The translations under genes were made by a program, and so were the position numbers. From contig JAJSAA010000159.1 in the NCBI GenBank assembly GCA_024274995.1, positions 1-16,447 of the forward strand: a stretch of DNA of 16,447 bases, given 5' to 3'. The notes beneath the pieces are model-generated. The model made no database searches. It was not told where the DNA came from and worked only from the letters and a program-made list of their open reading frames with translations. The DNA is from Deltaproteobacteria bacterium (GTDB lineage Bacteria > Desulfobacterota > Desulfobulbia > Desulfobulbales > VMSU01). Shown here one piece after another: positions 1 through 7,217 of the stretch (positions are counted from its first letter, which is position 1; every line of letters starts with the position of its first letter).

Positions 1-681
1 ATTTTTCGCCTGTTTGATTAAGCGGCCCAGTTGTCTGGGGGAGGGATTGCCGCCGCCGACCTCTACCGCTCGCTGGCGCAGACCGTAGGCGGCGCCAAAA
101 TAGGCAAAGGCGGGATGAAAGACATAAAACGTCCGGCCGACAAAGGGGCGCAGCAGGGTTTTTATCTGGGTATCTAATTTTTGAATACGTTGATCCAGGG
201 CCTGGTGGCGTTTTGTGTATTCCAGGCGGTGGGCTGGGTCAAGGCGGCATAAGGCGGCGGTGATGGTTGCCGCCTGACGGCGCAGCAGGGGCGGGGACAT
301 CCAGACATGGGGATCAACATCACCGTCCTTCTCATGGCGCAGGATCAGGCCGGCATCAAGATCAATTATTTCCAGCTGTTTATCACGGCTCTTGATCTGG
401 GCAACGAGTCTCTTCTCAAAGGGCAGACCGCTGACGAAGAGGGCTGCCGCCTGCTCTAATTTCATGATCTGCTGGGGGCGAGGCGTAAAGGTGTGGGGAT
501 TCTGACCGCTCTTGATGAGGGAATAGACTTTAACGAAACTGCCGCCGATCTTTTTGACGATGGAGGCGTAAGGCGGAATAACAGTAACAACCCGCAACGG
601 AGCGGCGGCCAGCGGCCCACAGAGAAAGAAGAATACGACAAACGCCAAGCAGCTGCTTTTAATATTAATTGTAAATTTCAT
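1..681 (-). CDS. znuA: Zinc ABC transporter substrate-binding protein, ZnuA-like (3' end outside window)
   Basis: Reading the minus strand from ATG at 681 gives 227 residues in an open frame that runs off the left edge, so the C-terminal part is missing. Residues 1-27 look like a signal peptide: positively charged start, hydrophobic core (CLAFVVFFFLCGPLAAA), likely cleaved after AAA. The mature part starts LRVVTVIPPYASIVKKIGG, typical of cluster 9 (ZnuA/TroA) metal-binding proteins. Metal-ligand-type motifs follow in order: NPHTFTPRPQQ (about 62-72), DPHVWMSP (about 119-126) and FHPAFAYF (about 181-188), matching the three conserved histidines of the family. The long acidic, His-rich loop seen in many ZnuA proteins is absent. 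An AGGA and an AAAGG lie within 15 bases upstream of the start. It would capture Zn2+ (or Mn2+) in the periplasm for a permease and ATPase that are not in the window. Zinc versus manganese specificity cannot be settled from this part. Confidence 0.88.
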   Translation of the reverse strand, partial: MKFTINIKSSCLAFVVFFFLCGPLAAAPLRVVTVIPPYASIVKKIGGSFVKVYSLIKSGQNPHTFTPRPQQIMKLEQAAALFVSGLPFEKRLVAQIKSRDKQLEIIDLDAGLILRHEKDGDVDPHVWMSPPLLRRQAATITAALCRLDPAHRLEYTKRHQALDQRIQKLDTQIKTLLRPFVGRTFYVFHPAFAYFGAAYGLRQRAVEVGGGNPSPRQLGRLIKQAKN

Positions 682-858
682 AAACCTTTAATTCCTCGGT
701 GAATATTATAGAACTGCTGATGATAACATAAAAAGTTATATGATGAGCGGTTTTATCAGAAAAGGCCCTGCATGGTAGGCAGCAACAGGGCAACGTCCTG
801 AGACCAAAAAGAGCATGGGGCCCAGAGCAGACAAACTGCTTTAGGCTCCACGGCGTAA
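682..858. promoter_or_regulatory. Intergenic region upstream of znuA: candidate promoter and operator
   Basis: On the minus strand a perfect TATAAT (710-705) lies 23 bases before the znuA start; the -35 region (about 728-734) is only T-rich and poor. A small palindrome, ATAAC-N7-GTTAT at 723-739, overlaps that -35 region and is where a zinc-responsive repressor could bind, but it does not match a Zur box that I can name. Downstream of the DUF47 gene a weak hairpin, GCCCTG (765-770) with CAGGGC (786-791) and then CCTTTTC on the minus strand, could be a poor terminator. All are suggestions from pattern only. Confidence 0.3.
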
Positions 859-1530
859 CTATTTTACAATCATATTGCGCAGCATATCACCGGCGTTTTC
901 CGCTTTATTGGCCACATCACCAAGGGTCAATAGCATTTTCTCGTAAAAGATGATGGTAAGGGGGTCCAACTCATTCTCAAGATCGTATATGTCGATGGAG
1001 AGGTTACGGGCCATACGGTCTGCCTTCCATTCCTCCTCCCCGAGACTTTCTATATAACGCAATACTAAATCGGCTTCGGCACCGCCGAATGAGGTGTCAG
1101 CCAGGCTCTGTAATTCCACCGTTGCCGTAAGCAGAGTGGCAGTAACTTGAAAAACCTGGCTGACGAAAGTTAAGAATTTTTCATGCAGAGAAGAATGAAG
1201 TTTAGTCTTTCTGATCATTAGAATAACCGCGAAATCCTCCGCCTTATCGGCAATCTTGTCCTGACAATGCAGAAAGGCATCAAGATCGGCCCGATCCACG
1301 GGCATAAAATAACGATGGGGCAATTGTTTGCGGATGGAATGTTTTATGTTGTCGGCCTCAAATTCCAGTTTAGAAACTTTATCCTGCAGGGCGTGAATTT
1401 TGGGGTAATCCTCCTCGATCAAGGCTTCGAGAAGCGGCCAGATCATCTCCACGCATTCATGTACCTTTTTGGAATGCTCAACCAATGGTCCAAAGGGGGA
1501 TTTACCGAACAAGTCTTGAATAATTCCCAT
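859..1530 (-). CDS. DUF47 family protein (PhoU-like, TIGR00153 type)
   Basis: A 223-residue, mostly helical soluble protein with no signal peptide or membrane segment. The opening MGIIQDLFGKSPFGPLVEHSKK, the stretch KLEFEADNIKHSIRKQLP (about 54-71), CQDKIADKAEDFAVIL (about 89-104) and the closing LGDVANKAENAGDMLRNMI are those of the DUF47/TIGR00153 family, whose fold is a PhoU-like helical bundle with acidic metal-binding ExxxD-type repeats. Length is normal for the family. Family members usually sit directly beside a Pit-type phosphate permease and are thought to control it; here neither neighbour is a permease, so the partner must lie elsewhere or the role differs. The start is supported by a GAGG seven bases before ATG at 1530. 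znuA follows 177 bases downstream on the same strand, but nothing shows that they are cotranscribed. Confidence 0.85.
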   Translation of the reverse strand: MGIIQDLFGKSPFGPLVEHSKKVHECVEMIWPLLEALIEEDYPKIHALQDKVSKLEFEADNIKHSIRKQLPHRYFMPVDRADLDAFLHCQDKIADKAEDFAVILMIRKTKLHSSLHEKFLTFVSQVFQVTATLLTATVELQSLADTSFGGAEADLVLRYIESLGEEEWKADRMARNLSIDIYDLENELDPLTIIFYEKMLLTLGDVANKAENAGDMLRNMIVK

Positions 1531-1569
1531 ACAGTTGCCTCGCTTAATATTATTTTTTGCCCTTTATCG

Positions 1570-1617
1570 AGCAGTAATGTCCGGTTAAGAATTTGCCTCC
1601 AACTGGACATTACTGCT
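1570..1617. repeat. 17-bp inverted repeat with 14-base loop
   Basis: The arms are 1570-1586 (AGCAGTAATGTCCGGTT) and 1601-1617 (AACTGGACATTACTGCT). They are reverse complements except for one G-T position, and the innermost 13 outer bases match perfectly. No T-run follows on either strand, so it is not an ordinary intrinsic terminator. It lies 40 bases upstream of the DUF47 start. It could be a small mobile-element remnant or a protein-binding site; nothing in the sequence decides. Confidence 0.7.
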
Positions 1618-1808
1618 TATTAAGGATGTTCTCGTATACCAGAGTATATAAAATATGAAAAGAAAGATAAAAGAAAAATCAAGATCTGATTTTATTACCC
1701 AGCCCCATAGACGAGACTATAAATAACGGCTCTGGAGCAGAAATAATGTCTGCCCATATCTTTATTTTTGCAGGTTTTTCACCTCACCCAAAAAAAAAAC
1801 ACCCCTCC

Positions 1809-1835
1809 CTTGATTTTTGGAAAATAGTCCCTATA
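1809..1835 (+). promoter_or_regulatory. Candidate heat-shock (sigma-32-type) promoter for groESL
   Basis: CTTGAT (1809-1814) and CCCTATA (1829-1835) are separated by 14 bases. This resembles the sigma-32 pattern CTTGAA-N13-17-CCCCAT and lies upstream of the chaperonin operon as expected. It would give a leader of roughly 155 bases before groES. Two mismatches from consensus and the lack of transcript data keep this tentative. Confidence 0.4.
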
Positions 1836-1836
1836 G

Positions 1837-1926
1837 TTTTGGCCATCCCGCATAGTGGTGTACTCTGTGGTACTTCCGACCCAGATGTTCACGAAAAAGG
1901 GGGATGATTTTGGAATATGGCCAAAA
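1837..1926. repeat. 10-bp inverted repeat framing the groES leader
   Basis: TTTTGGCCAT at 1837-1846 and its exact reverse complement ATGGCCAAAA at 1917-1926 are 70 bases apart. Between them, GTGGTGTAC and GTGGTAC (about 1855-1872) form a small imperfect direct repeat. The unit lies between the candidate heat-shock promoter and the 26-bp palindrome. It could fold in the leader RNA or be a small mobile-element remnant. Confidence 0.45.
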
Positions 1927-1927
1927 T

Positions 1928-1953
1928 GTAACTATTGATGCATCAATAGTTAC
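1928..1953. promoter_or_regulatory. Perfect 26-bp palindrome upstream of groES (candidate operator)
   Basis: The half-site GTAACTATTGATG is followed immediately by its exact reverse complement with no spacer. The centre is about 58 bases before the groES start. It is not the HrcA target CIRCE (TTAGCACTC-N9-GAGTGCTAA), which I could not find in this leader. A second, weak housekeeping-type promoter, TTGATG (1935-1940) with TTTAAT 16 bases on (1957-1962), overlaps it, so a repressor bound here could block transcription. The symmetry is seen directly; the operator role is inferred. Confidence 0.6.
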
Positions 1954-1998
1954 CTATTTAATAAATTAAATCATTAACACATGAATGGAGGCAGTATA

Positions 1999-2286
1999 AT
2001 GAAAATTCGTCCATTAAACGATCGTATTTTAGTACAGCGGCTGGAGCAGGAAGAAAAGACTTCCGGTGGGATTATTATCCCGGACAGCGCCAAGGAAAAA
2101 CCGGCCGAGGGCAAGATTATCGCCGTTGGTAACGGTAAAATGAATGACGATGGCAAGAGAGTAGCTCTCGAGGTCAAAGAGGGTGATCATGTCTTGTTCA
2201 GCAAATATGGCGGCACTGATGTAAAGGTGGACGGCGTGGATTATCTCATCATGCGTGAAGACGACATTCTGGGCATCATAGAATAA
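1999..2286 (+). CDS. groES: Co-chaperonin GroES (Hsp10)
   Basis: A 95-residue protein beginning MKIRPLNDRILVQRLEQEEK, the typical GroES start. The mobile loop that binds GroEL is TSGGIIIPDSAKEKP (about 22-36), followed by EGKIIAVGNG and the closing YLIMREDDILGIIE. Length matches the family (about 95). It forms the heptameric lid on GroEL for ATP-driven folding in the cytoplasm. An in-frame ATG at 1981 exists, but TGGAGG at 1986-1991 lies seven bases before ATG 1999, so 1999 is the start. groEL follows after 62 bases in the same operon. The 26-bp palindrome and a heat-shock-like promoter lie upstream. Confidence 0.97.
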   Translation: MKIRPLNDRILVQRLEQEEKTSGGIIIPDSAKEKPAEGKIIAVGNGKMNDDGKRVALEVKEGDHVLFSKYGGTDVKVDGVDYLIMREDDILGIIE

Positions 2287-2348
2287 TTGTCCCTGAACTG
2301 TTACGAATAATTTTTGATTAACAATTTGATTGTTTAAGGAGAATAACA

Positions 2349-4010
2349 ATGGCTAAAGAAATAAAATACAGCGTTAAAGCTCGGGAGTCCCTCCTCGTTG
2401 GAGTAAACGCCCTGGCCGATGCCGTCAAGATAACCTTAGGCCCCAAAGGCCGCAATGTCCTGTTAGACAAATCATTTGGTGCTCCCACCATGACGAAAGA
2501 CGGAGTGAGTGTTGCCAAAGAGATTGAACTGGAAGATAAATTCGAGAACATGGGTGCCCAGATGGTCAAGGAGGTTGCCTCCAAGACCAGTGATGTTGCC
2601 GGTGACGGCACCACCACCGCTACCCTGCTGGCCCAAGCCATTTTCCGTGAAGGCGTTAAACTGGTAGCCGCCGGTAATAACCCCATGGAAATCAAGCGCG
2701 GTATCGACAAGAGCGTCTCTGCGGTTGTTGCTGAGCTTAGTAAGATCGCCAAGCCCACCAAGGAGCAGAAGGAAATTGCCCAGGTCGGCACCATCTCCGC
2801 CAATAATGATGAGACCATCGGTAATATTATCGCTGAGGCCATGGACAAGGTTGGCAAGGAAGGCGTTATTACCGTTGAAGAGGCCAAGAGCATGGAGACC
2901 TCTCTTGATGTTGTTGAGGGTATGCAGTTTGACCGTGGTTATCTCTCCCCCTATTTTGTCACTGATCCCGAGAAGATGGAAGTTAACATGGAAGAGCCCC
3001 TGATTCTCATCAATGAGAAAAAGATCAGCTCCATGAAGGATCTACTGCCCATCCTGGAGCAGGTTGCCAAGCTGGGTAAACCACTCTGTATTATCGCTGA
3101 GGATGTTGATGGCGAGGCGTTGGCCACTTTGGTGGTTAATAAATTACGTGGTACACTGAATATAGCCGCTATCAAGGCCCCTGGCTTCGGTGACCGTCGT
3201 AAGGCCATGCTGGAGGATATTGCTATTCTCACCAACGGCCAGGTAATTACAGAAGACCTTGGCATTAAACTGGAGAATATTACGATTAACGATCTTGGCA
3301 GTGCCAAGCGCATTGTCATAGATAAGGACAACAGCACTATCATTGATGGTGCCGGAGATACAGATAAACTGGCTGGCCGGGTTAAGCAGATTCGGGCCCA
3401 GATTGAGGATTCCACCTCTGATTACGATCGCGAGAAACTCCAGGAGCGTCTCGCCAAATTGATTGGCGGAGTTGCAGTAATTAATGTCGGCGCTGCCACT
3501 GAAATGGAGATGAAGGAGAAAAAGGCCAGGGTTGAAGATGCCTTGAATGCCACTCGGGCCGCAGTAGAAGAGGGTATTGTTGCTGGCGGCGGTGTTGCTT
3601 ACATCCGTTGTCTCAAGTCTCTTGAGGCCTTGGAATTAAGCCCGTCTCAGAGCCTGGGCAAGAAGATCATTCTTCGGGCCCTGGAAGAGCCGGTACGGCA
3701 GATCGCCACTAACGCCGGCCGTGAAGGTTCTGTAATCGTTGAGAAGGTTAAGACCCTGGCTGGCGCCAATGGTTTTAATGCCGCCAGCGAGGAGTTTGAA
3801 GACCTTATCAAGGCCGGGGTTATTGATCCCGCCAAGGTTACCAGAACTGCGCTTCAGAATGCGGCAAGCATCTCCGGTATGATGCTGACCACTGAATGTA
3901 TGATTGCCGACAAGCCCGAGGAAGATAAGGGTGCTGGTATGCCTGGTGGCATGGGCGGCGGTATGCCTGGTGGTATGGGCGGCATGGGCGGTATGGGCGG
4001 TATGATGTAA
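2349..4010 (+). CDS. groEL: Chaperonin GroEL (Hsp60)
   Basis: A 553-residue full-length GroEL. The ATP-binding loop GDGTTT is at residues 85-90, the phosphate-contacting ITLGPKGRNV at 28-37, and the catalytic-aspartate region ARVEDALNATRAAVEEG with the signature EEGIVAGGG near 400-416. The apical domain (about 190-375) is intact. The tail is a Gly-Met repeat (GGM-type), usual for GroEL and thought to line the cavity floor. AAGGAG lies upstream of ATG with eight bases between them. With GroES it makes the double-ring cytoplasmic folding machine. A strong intrinsic terminator begins 30 bases past the stop codon, followed almost at once by the hox operon. Confidence 0.98.
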   Translation: MAKEIKYSVKARESLLVGVNALADAVKITLGPKGRNVLLDKSFGAPTMTKDGVSVAKEIELEDKFENMGAQMVKEVASKTSDVAGDGTTTATLLAQAIFREGVKLVAAGNNPMEIKRGIDKSVSAVVAELSKIAKPTKEQKEIAQVGTISANNDETIGNIIAEAMDKVGKEGVITVEEAKSMETSLDVVEGMQFDRGYLSPYFVTDPEKMEVNMEEPLILINEKKISSMKDLLPILEQVAKLGKPLCIIAEDVDGEALATLVVNKLRGTLNIAAIKAPGFGDRRKAMLEDIAILTNGQVITEDLGIKLENITINDLGSAKRIVIDKDNSTIIDGAGDTDKLAGRVKQIRAQIEDSTSDYDREKLQERLAKLIGGVAVINVGAATEMEMKEKKARVEDALNATRAAVEEGIVAGGGVAYIRCLKSLEALELSPSQSLGKKIILRALEEPVRQIATNAGREGSVIVEKVKTLAGANGFNAASEEFEDLIKAGVIDPAKVTRTALQNAASISGMMLTTECMIADKPEEDKGAGMPGGMGGGMPGGMGGMGGMGGMM

Positions 4011-4039
4011 ATCGTCTTTGACAACCTGCTTTATCCCTG

Positions 4040-4077
4040 AACGGCGGAGTCTCTTTGATGAGAATCCGCCGTTTTTT
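4040..4077 (+). terminator. Rho-independent terminator after groEL
   Basis: AACGGCGGA (4040-4048) pairs with TCCGCCGTT (4065-4073). After one mismatch an inner TCTC/GAGA (4050-4053 and 4060-4063) extends the stem around a six-base loop. A run of Ts (4072-4077) follows. This is a clear intrinsic terminator for groESL. Confidence 0.9.
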
Positions 4078-4119
4078 GTTTTCTCGGCCATTTGACTAAG
4101 ACAATAATGGAGGCCGTTG

Positions 4120-5910
4120 GTGAATAATTTAAAAATCCGACAAACAGAATCGGCCGCTATCGCCGCGATTATTGCCAGCCACAATAAAGATTCCACCGGT
4201 TTAATGGATATTCTTATTGATGTGCAGGAGAGATTTAGATTCGTCTCGAAGAAGGCGGTGAACATAATCGCTGAAGCCATTTCTATCCCCATTTCTGAAA
4301 TTGAGCAGACCCTGTCATTTTATCATTTTTTATCACGGACACCAACCGGCAGGTACACGGTTTATCTCAACAACAGTGCGGTGGCCGGAATGATGGGCCG
4401 GGATAAAATCGCCCGGGCCTTTGAAAAGGAGGCCGGATGTAAGTTCGGCACCGTATCCGAGGATGGCAATATCGGTCTTTTTAACACCCCATGTATTGGC
4501 ATGAACGATCAGGAGCCGTCAGCCATTATTAACCAGCGTGTTTTTACACGATTAAGCGGAGAACAGGTGATAAAAATCGTTCGTGCCATGAAAAACGGGG
4601 CTGCGATCGATGATTTACCCGGAAGCGGGGTACAATCAAATATTATCCGGCCCGGCCCGATTTTGACTATTGAGGCCCCGACCGCTGAGATTCTTGAAAA
4701 GTCTGTCTGCCGAGGGCCGGATGATGTTATTGCCGAGGTACGGGCGGCCAACCTCCGGGGCCGGGGCGGGGCCGGTTTTCTAACTGCGATGAAATGGCAG
4801 TTATGCCGTGCGGTGGAGGCGGAAAGGCGTTACATCTTCTGTAATGCCGATGAAGGGGAACCGGGTACTTTTAAAGACCGGGTAATCCTGACGGAACGGT
4901 CGGAGCTCTTATTTGCGGGGATGGTGATTGCCGGTTACGCCATTGGTGCCGCAGAGGGGGTTTTGTACCTGCGCTATGAATATAAATATATGACGGAGCA
5001 TCTTGAGAATGTCCTGCGGCAGATGCGGGAAGCTGGGCTGCTCGGCAGAGCAGCGGCCTCTAAAAAAGGTTTTGATTTTGATATTCGCCTTCAGTTTGGC
5101 GGCGGCTCCTATGTCTGCGGCGAGGAATCCGCCCTGCTCGAATCAGCGGAGGGGAAACGAGGAGAGCCCAGAGACCGGCCCCCTTTCCCGGTGGAAAAGG
5201 GCTATTTGCAACAGCCAACGGTGGTGAATAATGTCGAAACTTTATGCGCGGTGGCCAAAATCATGCTGAAAGGTGCCGACTGGTATCGCGCCCTGGGCAC
5301 GGCGCAATCTACTGGCACCAAGCTTTTAAGTGTCTCCGGTGATTGCGGAAGGCCGGGAATTTACGAAATTGAGTGGGGCTTTACTGTTAATGACATTCTG
5401 CGGCTGGTTGATGCCAAAGACGTGCAGGCCGTGCAGGTAAGCGGCCCCTCTGGAACCTGCATCGCCCCCAAGGAGTTTAATAGACGACTGGCCTATGAAG
5501 ATCTCGCCACCGGCGGTTCGATGATTGTGATTGATAACCGGCGTGATCTGTTAAAGGATGTCGTCCTTAATTTTACGGATTTTTTCATCTCTGAATCCTG
5601 CGGTTCATGTGTTCCCTGCCGGGCCATGACCATTCAATACAAGAAGAAATTAGAAAAAATATTACGGGGTAACGGGATTGGCGCTGATATTGATCAGATG
5701 TTAAGCTGGGAGAAAGTGATGCGGGTAAATCGCTGTGGCCTGGGGCAAACCGCCGCTAATCCTATCTTGTCCACCATCAGAAACTTCAGTAAATTATACA
5801 ACTCCAGATTGCGCGGCGATATAGAGTTTGTAAGTGAATTTGATCTGTCAGCGGCGGTGCGGGAATCATGTCAAGTCAGCAATAGAGTTCCGGGCTCAGG
5901 GGGAAAATGA
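4120..5910 (+). CDS. hoxF: NAD-reducing [NiFe] hydrogenase diaphorase subunit HoxF (NuoE-NuoF fusion)
   Basis: A 596-residue fusion with the architecture and length of Ralstonia-type HoxF (about 600). Residues 1-150 are a NuoE/HoxE-like thioredoxin-fold domain; 190-590 are NuoF-like. Visible motifs: GRGGAGF (214-220) for NADH binding, CNADEGEPGTF (241-251) for FMN, GGGSYVCGEESALL (327-340), and the [4Fe-4S] ligands Cys494, 497, 500 (SCGSCVPC) and Cys539 (RCGLGQ). It oxidises or reduces NAD(H) and passes electrons to HoxU. In the NuoE-like domain only one of the four usual [2Fe-2S] cysteines remains (Cys125 in TPCIGMND; the others align with N, A and N), so that cluster is probably absent. TTG at 4117 is in frame, but GTG 4120 is better placed after GGAGG (4109-4113). 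The stop overlaps the hoxU start. Confidence 0.93.
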   Translation: MNNLKIRQTESAAIAAIIASHNKDSTGLMDILIDVQERFRFVSKKAVNIIAEAISIPISEIEQTLSFYHFLSRTPTGRYTVYLNNSAVAGMMGRDKIARAFEKEAGCKFGTVSEDGNIGLFNTPCIGMNDQEPSAIINQRVFTRLSGEQVIKIVRAMKNGAAIDDLPGSGVQSNIIRPGPILTIEAPTAEILEKSVCRGPDDVIAEVRAANLRGRGGAGFLTAMKWQLCRAVEAERRYIFCNADEGEPGTFKDRVILTERSELLFAGMVIAGYAIGAAEGVLYLRYEYKYMTEHLENVLRQMREAGLLGRAAASKKGFDFDIRLQFGGGSYVCGEESALLESAEGKRGEPRDRPPFPVEKGYLQQPTVVNNVETLCAVAKIMLKGADWYRALGTAQSTGTKLLSVSGDCGRPGIYEIEWGFTVNDILRLVDAKDVQAVQVSGPSGTCIAPKEFNRRLAYEDLATGGSMIVIDNRRDLLKDVVLNFTDFFISESCGSCVPCRAMTIQYKKKLEKILRGNGIGADIDQMLSWEKVMRVNRCGLGQTAANPILSTIRNFSKLYNSRLRGDIEFVSEFDLSAAVRESCQVSNRVPGSGGK

Positions 5911-6617
5911 TGAGCATTCTGATTACTATTAACGGCTGCGAATACAGGGCGGAACCTGGGCAGTCAGTATTGGAAACCGCTAAAGATAATGGGATTTATA
6001 TTCCCACTTTATGTAATTACGAGGGCATAAAGGCCCAAGGCTGCTGCCGACTCTGTACCTGCCTGATTAATGGCAGAAAAACAACCGCCTGCACCGCTCT
6101 GGCCGCCGATAAAATGGTGGTGGAGACCAATACTGAGGAATTAGAGTGGATCAGATCGACAATTATTGAACTGCTCTTTGTGGAAGGCAATCATTTCTGC
6201 CCAGCCTGTGAAAAGAGCGGCAGTTGTGAACTTCAGGCCCTGGCCTACCGGTACCGAATGACAGTACCTCAATTTCCTTACAGTTTTTCGGCCAAAGATG
6301 TAGAGTCGGCGCATGGCACATTATTGATTGATCATAACAGATGTGTTTTGTGTAAACGCTGCGTCCGCTGGCGTCCGGAGCCAGAGGCACCAGGCTGGTT
6401 CGTCTTTGCGAACCGCGGCCACGAGGTGCGGATCAGATTTGCTCATGAGCGGGCGGCGGATTTTGATAAGTCTCTGGCCCAGGCGGCAATGGATATATGC
6501 CCGGTGGGGGCGATTATCCACAAAGGCAGGGGCTATGATATCCCAATTGGCCGCCGAAAATATGACCAGCTACCCATTGGCAGTGATATTGAACAAATAG
6601 GTGGTGGTCATGAATAA
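5910..6617 (+). CDS. hoxU: NAD-reducing hydrogenase iron-sulfur subunit HoxU
   Basis: A 235-residue NuoG-N-terminus-like protein of the usual HoxU length. Its N-terminal ferredoxin domain carries a [2Fe-2S] set, Cys35, 46, 49 and 61 (CNYEG, CCRLCTC, TACTAL). Next is the His-Cys3 [4Fe-4S] site, His95, Cys97, 100 and 106 (NHFCPACEKSGSCELQ), then a second [4Fe-4S] site, Cys145, 148, 151 (RCVLCKRCVRW) and Cys197 (DICPVGAI). It carries electrons between HoxF and the HoxY-HoxH module in the cytoplasm. Two ATGs are possible (5907 and 5910). The second fits AGGGGG (5898-5903) better and makes a TGATG stop-start overlap with hoxF. Its end overlaps hoxY by eight bases, so the genes are translationally coupled. 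Confidence 0.93.
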   Translation: MSILITINGCEYRAEPGQSVLETAKDNGIYIPTLCNYEGIKAQGCCRLCTCLINGRKTTACTALAADKMVVETNTEELEWIRSTIIELLFVEGNHFCPACEKSGSCELQALAYRYRMTVPQFPYSFSAKDVESAHGTLLIDHNRCVLCKRCVRWRPEPEAPGWFVFANRGHEVRIRFAHERAADFDKSLAQAAMDICPVGAIIHKGRGYDIPIGRRKYDQLPIGSDIEQIGGGHE

Positions 6618-7161
6618 GCCGCTTATTGCCACAGCATCTTTGGCTGGCTGCTTCGGATGTCACATGTCGATCATGGATCTCGATGATAGAATCATGCAGC
6701 TTATTGAATTAGTTGAATTCAATAAATCCCCCATAAACGATATCAAAGAATTGAGCAAAGAATGCGATATCGGTCTCATTGAGGGAGGATGCGCCAACAG
6801 CGATAATATCAGGCTGTTAAAAGAATTCAGGAAAAACTGCCGGGTGTTGGTTGCGGTGGGCGAATGTGCGATTATGGGCGGCCTGCCCGCTATGCGGAAC
6901 AACAATGCCTCGATCTCGGAATGTTTGCAAGAGGCGTATATTGATTGTGTCTCGGTGCAGACAAATGATGAGGGCCTGATCCCCAATGATGAGGAACTAC
7001 CTATGCTTCTCGACCAGGTTTATCCCTGTCATGAAATAGTAAAAATAGATTATTTTATTCCCGGGTGCGCTCCCAGGGCTGATCTCATCTGGGATGTTTT
7101 AACCGCCTTAATCAGTGGTAAAAAAATGGAATTGTCATATGAATGTTTTAAATTTGACTGA
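6610..7161 (+). CDS. hoxY: NAD-reducing hydrogenase small subunit HoxY
   Basis: A 183-residue short-type [NiFe]-hydrogenase small subunit without a twin-arginine signal or the C-terminal multi-cluster domain of membrane hydrogenases, as expected for soluble group 3d enzymes. Proximal [4Fe-4S] ligands are visible: Cys14 and Cys17 (AGCFGCHMS), Cys86 (VGECAIMGG) and Cys153 (IPGCAPRAD). The GGCANSDN segment and the closing PGCAPRADLIWDVL are typical. It relays electrons between the nickel site in HoxH and the HoxU clusters. In-frame GTGs at 6601 and 6604 are earlier, but AGGTGG at 6599-6604 sits correctly for ATG 6610. A 52-base gap separates it from hoxH, the only gap of any size in the operon. 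Confidence 0.93.
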   Translation: MNKPLIATASLAGCFGCHMSIMDLDDRIMQLIELVEFNKSPINDIKELSKECDIGLIEGGCANSDNIRLLKEFRKNCRVLVAVGECAIMGGLPAMRNNNASISECLQEAYIDCVSVQTNDEGLIPNDEELPMLLDQVYPCHEIVKIDYFIPGCAPRADLIWDVLTALISGKKMELSYECFKFD

Positions 7162-7181
7162 TCTGTTATAAAAAAAGGTCT

Positions 7182-7217
7182 ATGGAGGCCGAACAGGGCT
7201 GCCGGAAGATATTATGA
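7182..7217 (+). other. Possible 11-codon leader ORF coupled to hoxH
   Basis: In the hoxY-hoxH gap an ATG at 7182 opens a frame of 11 sense codons (MEAEQGCRKIL) whose TGA overlaps the hoxH ATG as ATGA. An A-rich AAAGG stretch lies just upstream. It could bring ribosomes to hoxH by coupling. Its codons also contain the GGAGG and GGAAG that resemble ribosome-binding sites, so it may be an accident of those. Confidence 0.2.

Noticed and set aside
493..702. Plus-strand frame of 69 codons
   Set aside because: It overlaps the N-terminal half of the ZnuA-like gene in antisense and has no family resemblance.
1779..1928. Minus-strand open stretch of 49 codons, including GSTTEYTTMRDGQNYRDYF, in the groES leader
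   Set aside because: It looks protein-like in part but has no start codon with a ribosome-binding site near its beginning, ends in a homopolymer tract and matches no family I recognise; a gene fossil is possible but unsupported.
1620..1998. CIRCE (HrcA-binding) element expected before groESL
   Set aside because: No TTAGCACTC-N9-GAGTGCTAA or close variant was found.
4018..4046. TTGACA as a hox promoter -35 box
   Set aside because: The bases 17 positions on (ACGGCG) are the terminator stem and do not resemble a -10 box.
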